A stretch of 64,000 bases of DNA, taken from contig NZ_JALDWJ010000001.1 of assembly GCF_022758295.1 (NCBI RefSeq), positions 248,001-312,000 on the forward strand, written 5' to 3'. How positions within the stretch are numbered: position 1 is the first letter of the stretch; each line of letters opens with the position of its first letter. The stretch is from Lysobacter sp. CFH 32150 (lineage in GTDB: Bacteria > Pseudomonadota > Gammaproteobacteria > Xanthomonadales > Xanthomonadaceae). The translations under genes were made by a program, and so were the position numbers. A model generated the notes under the pieces. The model had not been told where the DNA came from. It was given only the letters and a program-made list of their open reading frames with translations, and made no database searches. This document shows positions 27,046 to 34,377 of the stretch, one piece after another.

Positions 27046-28320
27046 TCAGGTTGAGCACGCCGCAGCCCGTGCAAGCAGCAACTCACGCTCGCGGGCATTG
27101 CGGGTGAGTGTTGCTGCACGCTCGAACTCCGCCCGCGCCTCGTCGAAGCGGCCGAGCTTGCCGAGCAGATCGCCTCTCACGCTGGGCAACAGGTGATAAC
27201 GCTGCAACGTAGGCTCCGACGTCAGCGCATCGACCAGGATCAGGCCTGCGGCCGGGCCTTGTGCCATCGAGACGGCGACCGCACGGTTCAATTCCACCAC
27301 TGGCGATTGCAGGAGCCTGGCCAGGTCTTCGTAAAGCGCGGCGATGCGCGGCCAATCGGTGGCTTCTGCCGTCAGCGCGCGGGCATGGCAGGCAGCGATT
27401 CCGGCCTGCAGCGCGTAAGGACCATGTGCGCCACCCAGCGCCTGGGCGCGATCGAGTGCGGCGAAACCGCGGCGAATGAGCAACTGATCCCAGCGTGCGC
27501 GGTCCTGTTCGAGCAGCAGGATGGGCTCGCCCGTAGGTCCGACGCGCGCCCGTGAGCGCGAGGCCTGGATCTCCATCAACGCGACGAGGCCATGGACTTC
27601 GGATTCCAGCGGAACGAGCTCGGCCAGGATGCGGCCGAGCCGCAGGGCGTCCTCGCACAATGCGGGTCGCATCCAGTCGTCGCCGGCGGTCGCCGAGTAA
27701 CCCTCGTTGAAGACGAGGTAGATCACTTCCAGCACCGACGACAAACGCGCCGGTAGCTCTTCCTTGGTCGGTACTTCGAACGGGATGTTCTTTTCGGCGA
27801 GCGTGCGCTTGGCACGGACGATGCGTTGGGCGATGGTCGGTTCCGGCACCAGGAACGCACGCGCGATCTCGTCCGTCGTCAAACCGCCAAGCAGGCGCAA
27901 CGTCAGCGCGACGCGCGCCTCGGTGGACAGCACCGGGTGGCAGGCAACGAACACCAGGCGCAGCAGGTCATCGCCGATGTGGTCGTCAAGGGCATCGACG
28001 AGCGACACGGTAGCCTCTTCCTGCTCGGCCTCGAGTTCTCGCGCGATTTCCTCGTGCTTGCGTTGTAGCAGCTTGCTCCGACGCAGCCGATCGATCGCCC
28101 GGTGCTTCGCGGTAGTCATGAGCCATGCGCCCGGATTGTCCGGAACTCCCGATTGCGGCCACTGCTCCAGTGCCACGACGAGTGCGTCCTGCGCCAGTTC
28201 TTCGGCCAGGCCAACATCGCGCAGCATGCGCGCGAGGCTGGCGATGAGCTTGGCCGATTCGATCCGCCAGACTGCATCGATGGTGCGTTGGATGTGGGTA
28301 TGCGTGTCGGTCGCCGTCAT
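27046..28320 (-). CDS. ECF sigma factor with long TPR-like C-terminal extension (ECF42 type)
   Basis: A 424-residue sigma factor, about twice the normal ECF length. Sigma2 is seen in ARMLRDVGLAEELAQDALVVALEQWP and WLMTTAKHRAIDRLRRSK; sigma4 is in LTLRLLGGLTTDEIARAFLVPEPTIAQRIVRAKRTL. The remaining 220 residues (DUF6596/TPR-like, COG4941) include GPYALQAGIAACHARA and VELNRAVAVSMAQGP. In the ECF42 group this C-terminal part replaces an anti-sigma factor, and the sigma gene is found next to DGPF/YCII genes. That arrangement is present here: YCII, PhnB-like VOC, VOC and sigma are all on the minus strand. Confidence 0.94.
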   Translation of the reverse strand: MTATDTHTHIQRTIDAVWRIESAKLIASLARMLRDVGLAEELAQDALVVALEQWPQSGVPDNPGAWLMTTAKHRAIDRLRRSKLLQRKHEEIARELEAEQEEATVSLVDALDDHIGDDLLRLVFVACHPVLSTEARVALTLRLLGGLTTDEIARAFLVPEPTIAQRIVRAKRTLAEKNIPFEVPTKEELPARLSSVLEVIYLVFNEGYSATAGDDWMRPALCEDALRLGRILAELVPLESEVHGLVALMEIQASRSRARVGPTGEPILLLEQDRARWDQLLIRRGFAALDRAQALGGAHGPYALQAGIAACHARALTAEATDWPRIAALYEDLARLLQSPVVELNRAVAVSMAQGPAAGLILVDALTSEPTLQRYHLLPSVRGDLLGKLGRFDEARAEFERAATLTRNARERELLLARAAACST

Positions 28321-28382
28321 GACGACCGATCACACCATCTTCGCTCCGCCGCCACAAGGGCGGAAGGTTTACCGCCTGTGAA

Positions 28383-28790
28383 TCAACCCTGCGGTGGCCC
28401 CTTCGGGTCCATGTAGAAATATTCCCAAAGGTGTCCGTCCAGGTCCTCGAATCCGTGCTGGTACATGAATCCGAGGTCCTGCACAGGTCGCGGCGTTGCT
28501 GCACCGGCGGCTACAGCCTTGCCGACGATCTCGTCGACCTGGGCGCGGTTGTCTGCCGACAGGGCAATGATGGCTTCCGCGTTCTTCTGCGTGTCACACA
28601 ACGCCTTGCCAGTGAAGGTCTTGAAGTAGCGTCCGACCAGCAGCATGGCGAAAATGTTCTCGCCGATGATCATGCACGTGGCGTTCTCATCGGTGAACTG
28701 CGGATTGAACGTGTAACCCAGCGCTGTGAAGAACTTGACCGAGCGATCCAGGTCCTTGACCGGCAGGTTGACGAAGATCTGCGTGCTCAT
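28383..28790 (-). CDS. VOC family protein in the ECF42 cluster
   Basis: About 135 residues: MSTQIFVNLPVKDLDRSVKFFTALGYTFNPQ, then NIFAMLL and the last hairpin GFEDLDGHLWEYFYMDP. This matches the 'lactoylglutathione lyase-like' VOC group common beside ECF42 sigma genes. The start ATG at 28790 overlaps the stop of the preceding VOC gene (ATGA). The residues that would bind metal (His, Glu in GHLWEYF) are partly kept. Enzyme activity is unknown. Confidence 0.88.
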   Translation of the reverse strand: MSTQIFVNLPVKDLDRSVKFFTALGYTFNPQFTDENATCMIIGENIFAMLLVGRYFKTFTGKALCDTQKNAEAIIALSADNRAQVDEIVGKAVAAGAATPRPVQDLGFMYQHGFEDLDGHLWEYFYMDPKGPPQG

Positions 28791-29221
28791 GGCGTGCCTT
28801 CCTGCGGGACGATCACCATCCACATCACGCCGAAGCGGTCCGTGACCATGCCGAAGCTAGGCGAGAAGAACGACGGTCCCAGCGGCAGCACGGTTGTACC
28901 GCCATCGGCCAGGGCATCGAACAGGCGCTTGGCATCTGCGGGATCCCGCGCATCCAGCGACAAGGCAAAGCCGCGGAAGTCGAGCGCGCCTTCGTTGTTC
29001 CCATCGGAGAGCATGACCGTGGTCGCACCAACGCGGAGTGCGGCATGCAGGATCTTGTCGGCGTTCTCGGGCGACGGCGGTGGGCAGCCTTCGGCAGCCG
29101 GTTCCGGCGGCGCTTCCTTGAACCGCATCAGCATCAGCACCTCGGCGCCGAGCGCACGGCGGTAGAACTCGATGGCCTCCTCGCTACGGCCATTGAAGAA
29201 CAGGTAAGGCTCGACTCGCAT
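28787..29221 (-). CDS. PhnB-like VOC protein
   Basis: About 144 residues, the PhnB-type VOC fold: VEPYLFFNGRSEEAIEFYRRALGAEVLMLMRF, then ILHAALRVGATTVMLSDG, ending FGMVTDRFGVMWMVIVP. The start at 29221 is set by the family N-terminus; a much longer upstream reading has a non-coding look. The name PhnB derives from phosphonate operons, but no phosphonate genes are near; these proteins commonly accompany ECF42 sigma factors. The gene overlaps the next VOC gene by 4 bp. Confidence 0.9.
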   Translation of the reverse strand: MRVEPYLFFNGRSEEAIEFYRRALGAEVLMLMRFKEAPPEPAAEGCPPPSPENADKILHAALRVGATTVMLSDGNNEGALDFRGFALSLDARDPADAKRLFDALADGGTTVLPLGPSFFSPSFGMVTDRFGVMWMVIVPQEGTP

Positions 29222-29361
29222 GCTTATCTCCTGAATTTCATGAGACGGCAATCCCGTCTCTACAACCATGACGAACGGTGAACGGCCGAATCGACACATC
29301 GGCCGATCTTTGCAACGCGATTGGCCGCAAGCCGCGTATCTGACAGGCGGCCAGCCAGGGA

Positions 29362-29784
29362 TCAATGCTTGGCGACCTGTGCGCGCAGCCGTTCTTCCTG
29401 CGCCTTCAACTCTGGCGTGAGCTCGGCGCCGAAATCCTCGGCCTCGAAGACTTGGCGGATTTCTAGCTCGGACTCGCCTGGATGCGGATTCGGGCAGCGC
29501 TTGGCCCATTCGATCGCCTCTTCCATCGATCGCACCTGCCACAGCCAGAAGCCTGCGACCAGTTCATTGGTTTCACTGAAAGGCCCTTCGATCACCGTGC
29601 GCTTGGTGCCCGAAAACTGGATACGCGCACCCTTCGAACTCGGATGCAGACCCTCGCCCGCCAGCATCACGCCAGCCTTGACCAGTTCCTCGTTGAATTT
29701 GCCCATCTCGGTTAGCAGTTCCTCGCTCGGCATCACACCGGCTTCCGAGTCCTTGCTCGCTTTGACTATCACCATGACACGCAT
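29362..29784 (-). CDS. YCII-related (DGPF) protein of the ECF42 cluster
   Basis: A 140-residue protein with MRVMVIVKASKDSEAG, the central VIEGPFSETNELVAGFWLWQV and EEAIEWAKRCPNP. The 'DGPFAETKE' signature that names the family appears here as EGPFSETNE. YCII-fold proteins are small ferredoxin-like enzymes or binding proteins. In actinobacteria and proteobacteria DGPF proteins are the conserved partners and targets of ECF42 sigma factors. The gene is first in the co-directional row that leads to the sigma gene, which fits autoregulation of the locus. Confidence 0.92.
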   Translation of the reverse strand: MRVMVIVKASKDSEAGVMPSEELLTEMGKFNEELVKAGVMLAGEGLHPSSKGARIQFSGTKRTVIEGPFSETNELVAGFWLWQVRSMEEAIEWAKRCPNPHPGESELEIRQVFEAEDFGAELTPELKAQEERLRAQVAKH

Positions 29785-30020
29785 CGTAGATTCTCCTGGT
29801 TGGTTGGGAGCCGGGGTTCGGACCTGGCTGAACCTTGGCTCTTACTGGTACGACGAACTGAAAATCACGGAATCGACATCGTCGGCGATTTTTTTTGAAG
29901 ACAGGACCGTTGCACAGCCGTGATTGTTTCGTGAGTGGCGACCCGGCTCCCGGCACCGGTCACATCCCTGCAACACCTCACCCCTAGCGTCGGCGGCTGG
30001 TCCGAACCGGAAAATCGCCG

Positions 30021-31388
30021 ATGATCCGCACTGCCACCGCCACCGTGCTACTCGCCCTCGCCACGCCGGCGTTCGCCGCCGATTGGACACTGGTCAGCAA
30101 GATCGAAACGCCGGCCACGCAATCCGACGCAACGCGCCTGAAGAAAGGTACGGCTGATGCTGCCAATCTCAACCGCTTCGGCTTCTATTCCGACCTGGTG
30201 TTCGACGCGAAGACCGGCTACTGGTATGCATTGTCCGATCGCGGCCCGGGTGGCGGGCTGATTGACTACGCGACACGGGTGCAGCGATTGCGTATTCCTT
30301 ACGACGCTGCGACCGGCGCGATCGGTCAGCCGGTAATCGACAAGACAATCCTGCTCAGTGGCGAAGACCAGCTGCCATTCAATGGCCTCAATCCGCTGTG
30401 GCTCAATGGCGATGTCGCGACACTTGGCGCCAGCTTCGATCCCGAAGGCCTCGCGGTCGGCAAGGGCGGGCATTTCTATGTGGCCGACGAATACGGCCCG
30501 AGCGTGTACGAGTTCACATCGAGCGGCCAGTTCATCCGCGCCTTCTCCACACCGAACAACCTGGTCGCGCGCACCGCGAACAACATGCTCGATTACGTCA
30601 ACGGCCGGCCGACCATCGTCCGTGGCCGCCAGGACAATCGTGGCTTCGAGGGCATCACGCTGAATGCCAGCGGCAAAAAGTTGTACGCGGTGATGCAGGA
30701 TCCGCTGGTCAACGAAGGCGGCAGCAACGATGGCCGCCGCAGCCGCAACGTGCGCGTGGTCGAGTTCGATGTTGAAAGCGGTGCGGCCACGGCGCAGTAC
30801 GTGTATCGCCTGGAACCAATCAGCGCGCTCAATGCGATCGACCCAAGCACGGCCGACGATTTCTCGGCGACCAACCAGGGTCGCAGCATCGGCCTGAGCG
30901 CGATCCATGCGCTCAGCGACACCGACTTCCTGGTGCTGGAACGCGACAACCGTGGTCTCGGCGTCGAAGTCACCGCCGCGCCGCTGCACAAACGCGTGTA
31001 CCGCATCTCGCTGTCGGGTGCGAGCGACGTGAGTGCAGTGTCGCTGGCCGGCAGCAATGACCTGCCTGCGGGTGTGGTGGCGGTGGGCAAGGCGCCGGAA
31101 CTCGACATCCTTGCCGCGTTGCATGCGGCTGGCGCAACCGACATCCCGGAAAAGCTCGAAGGCCTGGCGATCGGTCCGCGCCTCGCCGACGGCCGTCATC
31201 TGATACTCATCGGCAGCGACAACGATTACAGCGTCACCCAGAGCGGCGCCGGCGAGCAGTTCGAGGTCTGCGTCAATCGCGGCACCGGCGAGCGCGTGTC
31301 GAATGTGCCGCTGGATGACGATTGCCCGGCAGGCCTGGAACGCATTCCAGGGACCCTGATCAGCTTCGCGGTGGATTTCAGCCACTGA
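30021..31388 (+). CDS. secreted esterase-like phytase-family protein
   Basis: A 455-residue exported protein (signal MIRTATATVLLALATPAFA) with a beta-propeller-like pattern: NRFGFYSDLVFDAKTGYWYALSDRGPGGG, FDPEGLAVGKGGHFYVADEYGPSVYEF, NRGFEGITLNASGKKLYAVMQDPL and DTDFLVLERDNRG. This is the 'phytase-like / esterase-like activity of phytase' domain. The propeller probably uses acidic residues to bind calcium, but the substrate is not known. The C-terminus has one Cys pair (FEVCVNRGTG...DDDCPAGL). A hairpin terminator follows. The 236-bp region upstream holds no gene I can support. Confidence 0.9.
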   Translation: MIRTATATVLLALATPAFAADWTLVSKIETPATQSDATRLKKGTADAANLNRFGFYSDLVFDAKTGYWYALSDRGPGGGLIDYATRVQRLRIPYDAATGAIGQPVIDKTILLSGEDQLPFNGLNPLWLNGDVATLGASFDPEGLAVGKGGHFYVADEYGPSVYEFTSSGQFIRAFSTPNNLVARTANNMLDYVNGRPTIVRGRQDNRGFEGITLNASGKKLYAVMQDPLVNEGGSNDGRRSRNVRVVEFDVESGAATAQYVYRLEPISALNAIDPSTADDFSATNQGRSIGLSAIHALSDTDFLVLERDNRGLGVEVTAAPLHKRVYRISLSGASDVSAVSLAGSNDLPAGVVAVGKAPELDILAALHAAGATDIPEKLEGLAIGPRLADGRHLILIGSDNDYSVTQSGAGEQFEVCVNRGTGERVSNVPLDDDCPAGLERIPGTLISFAVDFSH

Positions 31389-31412
31389 CCGCTGCAGCGA
31401 TTGATACTCAAG

Positions 31413-31433
31413 CGGGGCCGCGAGGCCCCGTTT
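31413..31433. terminator. hairpin terminator between convergent genes
   Basis: CGGGGCC-GCGA-GGCCCCG at 31413-31430 is a perfect 7-bp stem followed by TTTCATTG. It sits 25 bp after the phytase-like stop and 23 bp before the end of the convergent DUF1801 gene. The T-tract is short, so efficiency is uncertain. Confidence 0.75.
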
Positions 31434-31455
31434 CATTGTGTGCGGCTGGATGGCG

Positions 31456-32061
31456 TCAACAGTTCATGTACTTCCAGTTGCGCGGCTTGCCCTCGGACAG
31501 CCATTCGATCGCCTGCGCAAGCCGCTTCTGCCGTGTCTCATCGCGCTTCGCCTCAGTGATCCATTCGACGTATTCGCGCCGATGGCTGGGCGGAAATGCG
31601 TCGAAGGTGGCCTGCGCCTGGTTGTTCTTCTTCAATGCAGCCACGAGATCGGCCGGTGGTGCTGGCGATGGCTTGGGCTTGCCGGTCTTGGTCGGCAGCG
31701 GCTTCACTCCTTCGTCGATCAGTTTCATCGCGCGTCTGGCGTAGCGCGTGAACTCGGCCTTGCCCGGCAAATCCGCGAGCTTGGTGATCCGGCCGAACTG
31801 GCCCATTGCCTCCGCCGCTCTAGGGTCGTGCTCGACCACCTGTGCGCCCTGCCAGAAGCCAAACGCGGCGTGTTGTTTGAACGCCGCCATCGAGCACAGG
31901 ATCTTGCCGCCGTACATGAAAACCGGCGCGTTCCACTTCAAGGTTTCCTCCACCTGCGGGCAAGCTGCGTGCACCGCCCCACGCAGGTGCGTGAGGATCG
32001 GCCGCGCGAATTCGGCGGACTTCGCGATGTAGGCATCGATACGCGCGTCGCGGCTGGCCAT
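31456..32061 (-). CDS. DUF1801 / YdeI-OmpD-associated family protein
   Basis: A 201-residue cytoplasmic protein. The N-terminal half matches DUF1801 (YdhG-like): ETLKWNAPVFMYGGKILCSMAAFKQHAAFGFW. The C-terminal 60 residues match the YdeI/OmpD-associated module: AFPPSHRREYVEWITEAKRDETRQKRLAQAIEWLSEGK. DUF1801 folds resemble SCP2/frataxin-like small-ligand binders and the role is unknown. The start at 32061 is chosen as the family-like start; upstream in-frame sequence is not convincing. Confidence 0.9.
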   Translation of the reverse strand: MASRDARIDAYIAKSAEFARPILTHLRGAVHAACPQVEETLKWNAPVFMYGGKILCSMAAFKQHAAFGFWQGAQVVEHDPRAAEAMGQFGRITKLADLPGKAEFTRYARRAMKLIDEGVKPLPTKTGKPKPSPAPPADLVAALKKNNQAQATFDAFPPSHRREYVEWITEAKRDETRQKRLAQAIEWLSEGKPRNWKYMNC

Positions 32062-32200
32062 CACGGGCTCCGGTGCGGGTGGACGACTTATTTTGCCCCG
32101 GCTTTCGATATTCGTTACGAGTGAACCGATGTACGGCGTCCGTCGGTCACCTGCAGCCTCGTTTTGCTTAGTAAGGGTAAGGAAGCAGGGGGACCATGCC

Positions 32201-32437
32201 ATGCCCTACGACAGACGCACGCCTGTGCACTGGATCGCCGTTCGCCGTTGCATCAACCTGACGACGGAGCAGCAACGCATGCTGCGCATGTCGGAAAGCA
32301 TGGGTTGGAAACTCGGCTTCGTGCGCCAGGCCCTGGACCATCCGATGCCGGTGTTGTTCGCCACCGATTCCGATTTCATCGTGCTGCGCGCCGACGGCAG
32401 TATCGATCGCTCGCCGGACATCGACATTCGTCACTAG
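32201..32437 (+). CDS. hypothetical protein, 78 residues, ended by a MITE-like element
   Basis: A 78-residue protein with an amphipathic helix MLRMSESMGWKLGFVRQALDHP followed by a beta hairpin PVLFATDSDFIVLRADGSID. I recall homologous small proteins in xanthomonads, with no known function. There is no membrane segment. Its stop codon TAG at 32435-32437 is made from the TA that borders the inverted-repeat element plus the element's first G, so the original C-terminus may have been longer. Confidence 0.65.
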   Translation: MPYDRRTPVHWIAVRRCINLTTEQQRMLRMSESMGWKLGFVRQALDHPMPVLFATDSDFIVLRADGSIDRSPDIDIRH

Positions 32438-32607
32438 GGCCTGTTAACGCTCTCCGAGCAGGTTGCGCCGGGCCTGAGGGTGCGCCTTGACATTGCAGCC
32501 GGCAAGGCACTGCGGCACGCAACACACCACCCCTGTTTTCGCAGGGACATGCTCTGGCGACCACTGGGGAGCAACGCGACCTGCTCGGAGAGCGTTAGCA
32601 GGCCTTA
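32435..32607. mobile_element. MITE-like element bounded by TA, with 33-bp imperfect terminal inverted repeats
   Basis: Ends 32435-32467 and 32575-32607 are inverted repeats differing at three of 33 positions, both starting with TA and then GGCCTG-TAACGCTCTCC. The TA at each border is the expected product of insertion at a TA dinucleotide (IS630/mariner-like behaviour). The 107-bp interior has small hairpins (CCCTG-N6-CAGGG, GCCTTG...CAAGGC) and no gene. The ends share the pattern G(A/G)GCCTGTT with the 12.0-kb element. It supplies the stop codon of the gene on its left (TAG, plus) and of thpR on its right (TAA, minus). Confidence 0.8.
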
Positions 32608-33180
32608 ACCCGGCAACGGCCAACGCCCCAGCACTTGGTAAGGGTTCGGGTTGTTGCTGTGGATCAGCACGAATTCGCGCACCCGCCACGGCACGGGTGC
32701 GATCGGCGTCGGGGGCAACATCGCGGCGGCGTTGCGCAACACGGTGACGTGCGGTGTGAGCGTATGCGACCGTTGCGTACGCACGCGTGCCTTCGCGAGC
32801 GAGAGGCCCAGTTCGGTCCATAACCGCTGCAGGCCATCCGGCATCGTGGCGCACCCAAGCCACCACACATGGCTCGCAGGGAAGCCACCAATGCGATCCA
32901 GCGGCAAGTCGAAGGCAGGCGCCTGCACTTGCGATGCGGCGTGTTTCGCGGCGGCGATGTCATCCTGCGGCAAAGCGTTGAAGTCGCCGAGGAATTGCAG
33001 GGTGAGGTGATAGCGCTGGTCGTTGATCCAGCGACCACGAGGCGCATGCGCGGTCCGTAGTGCGGTCGCGACTTCGGCCATCTGCCTGCGCGCGACTTCG
33101 TCCGGCAACAGCGCGAAGAACAGGCGATGGATTTCTGCAGGCACAGGCGGGCCGAATCCGCTGAGTCCCAATTGGCGCAT
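32605..33180 (-). CDS. thpR: RNA 2',3'-cyclic phosphodiesterase
   Basis: A 191-residue 2H phosphoesterase that opens 2',3'-cyclic phosphate ends of RNA (old name 2'-5' RNA ligase). The two HxT motifs are YHLTLQFLG and TPHVTVLRN, with the N-terminal HRLFFALLPDE typical of LigT/ThpR. The ATG at 33180 is preferred because GGAGG stands five bases upstream, overlapping an upstream ATG at 33192. The stop TAA is formed at the border of the MITE-like element. The C-terminal segment FVLIHSNNPNPYQVLGRWPL looks complete, so function is probably kept. Confidence 0.93.
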   Translation of the reverse strand: MRQLGLSGFGPPVPAEIHRLFFALLPDEVARRQMAEVATALRTAHAPRGRWINDQRYHLTLQFLGDFNALPQDDIAAAKHAASQVQAPAFDLPLDRIGGFPASHVWWLGCATMPDGLQRLWTELGLSLAKARVRTQRSHTLTPHVTVLRNAAAMLPPTPIAPVPWRVREFVLIHSNNPNPYQVLGRWPLPG

Positions 33181-33255
33181 GGCTGCCTCCATCGATCACA
33201 CGCTTCGTGGCGTCGATGGAGTATCGTGCCATCGTCGCGACTTCCGGAGATCGCC

Positions 33256-33735
33256 ATGCGTAAACATTTACGCAACCCCTGGGTGTGGATCGCGGCGGCG
33301 TTGCTGTTCGCGCTCTGGATGTTTTGGCCCCGGCCGGTGTCGTCGCCTGGACCGACGCCCGCACCGCCACCGATCCGGACTTCGAACGAATCCGCACCGC
33401 TGGCCACGCTGCCTGTGTCAACGACGGCACCGCTGGCAAGGCCTGACATTCCCGACTTCCTGCCGCCGGAGGCACTGGCGACCATCGAATTGATCCACCG
33501 CGATGGTCCGTTTCCGCACCGTCAGGACGGCAGCACGTTCGGCAATCGCGAAGGGCGTCTGCCGCAGAAGCCGCGCGGCTATTACCGCGAATACACCGTC
33601 GATACGCCGGGTCTGGACCATCGCGGTGCGCGGCGCATCGTCACCGGCGGCCAGCCGCCGGAAGCCTGGTATTACAGCGACGACCACTACGACAGTTTCC
33701 GCGCCTTCTCCGTACCCGAGGAACAGCTTCAATGA
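33256..33735 (+). CDS. exported barnase/N1-family guanyl ribonuclease
   Basis: A 159-residue protein. An N-terminal hydrophobic segment (residues about 9-23, WVWIAAALLFALWMF) acts as signal or anchor; a Pro/Thr/Ser linker to about residue 65 precedes the ribonuclease domain. Catalytic residues line up with barnase: Glu112 in GYYREYTV, Arg in DHRGARRIVTGG and His144 in YSDDHYDSFRAF. GRLPQKPRGYY is the family's substrate loop. It should cut single-stranded RNA after G outside the cytoplasm. The barstar-like gene overlaps its stop codon, as expected of an RNase with its own inhibitor. GGAG precedes the ATG. Confidence 0.94.
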   Translation: MRKHLRNPWVWIAAALLFALWMFWPRPVSSPGPTPAPPPIRTSNESAPLATLPVSTTAPLARPDIPDFLPPEALATIELIHRDGPFPHRQDGSTFGNREGRLPQKPRGYYREYTVDTPGLDHRGARRIVTGGQPPEAWYYSDDHYDSFRAFSVPEEQLQ

Positions 33736-34187
33736 CCGAATCCGGTTTGGACCTGGGCCTGTCAGACCCCACGCGCGCCGGCGTGTACTTCGTCACCAGC
33801 GACGATCTCGACAGTCTCGGCATGGCCGCGCGCGATGCCGGCTTGCAAGTGCGGCGGATCGACCTCGCCGGCTGCGACGACAAGCCTACGCTGCTGCTGC
33901 GCATCGCCACCGCACTGGATTTTCCCGGCACATTCGGCCGCAACTGGGATGCGCTGTCGGACAACCTACGCGACCTGGAATGGATGCCGGGCGACGGTTA
34001 CGCATTGCTGTTCGATCAGGCGGGCGAATTGCGTGATGCCGAGGAAGCCGACTTCGACACCTTGCTCGACATCCTCGACGAAGCCTCCATGGATTGGACG
34101 GCGCGCGCATTGCCGTTCTGGGCGTTCCTGGCGCTGCCACAATCGGCGTTCGACGAGATGGATGCCGCCGCCGAAAAGAGCAATTAG
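33732..34187 (+). CDS. barstar-family ribonuclease inhibitor
   Basis: A 151-residue protein. The barstar core is visible: [49 protein letters not shown], where FPxxFGxNWDAL is the family signature and the following acidic helix occupies the RNase active site. It is longer than B. amyloliquefaciens barstar (about 90 residues), with N- and C-terminal extensions ([28 protein letters not shown]). The start overlaps the RNase stop (ATGA). It protects the cytoplasm from RNase not yet exported. The stop overlaps the end of the opposite small gene by 3-4 bp. Confidence 0.94.
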   Translation: MTESGLDLGLSDPTRAGVYFVTSDDLDSLGMAARDAGLQVRRIDLAGCDDKPTLLLRIATALDFPGTFGRNWDALSDNLRDLEWMPGDGYALLFDQAGELRDAEEADFDTLLDILDEASMDWTARALPFWAFLALPQSAFDEMDAAAEKSN

Positions 34188-34315
34188 CCGCTGGCTTTAG
34201 TCTTGCCGCGCACAGCACCTTTCGGCCAGCAGATGGGGCATGGACCAGGGCCGCGATATTTGTGCCCACGGCTGCAGGTCTTCCATCCGCCGGTGTTCTT
34301 CTTCGTAGTCGCCAT
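34184..34315 (-). CDS. 43-residue Cys/Gly-rich small protein
   Basis: A short gene that reads [17 protein letters not shown], then [16 protein letters not shown], ending with a basic tail. The Cys pair C-P-I-C with an upstream Cys and His looks like a zinc-ribbon or rubredoxin-like knuckle. I recall near-identical small proteins (RGHKYRGxGPCPxCWP) in many bacteria, uncharacterised. It ends tail-to-tail with the barstar gene, sharing the TTAG bases. Conservation of the pattern is the argument that it is real. Confidence 0.8.
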   Translation of the reverse strand: MATTKKNTGGWKTCSRGHKYRGPGPCPICWPKGAVRGKTKASG

Positions 34316-34377
34316 CGCGGCCGGCCTGGTTGTCCGGGGACACCGAGCCTAGTCGAACCAACGTATAGGACACGTGC

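Noticed and set aside
33127-33255. Longer N-terminus for the barnase-type protein
   Set aside because: The added residues lack signal features and overlap the divergent thpR start; the ATG at 33256 has GGAG and opens a hydrophobic segment.
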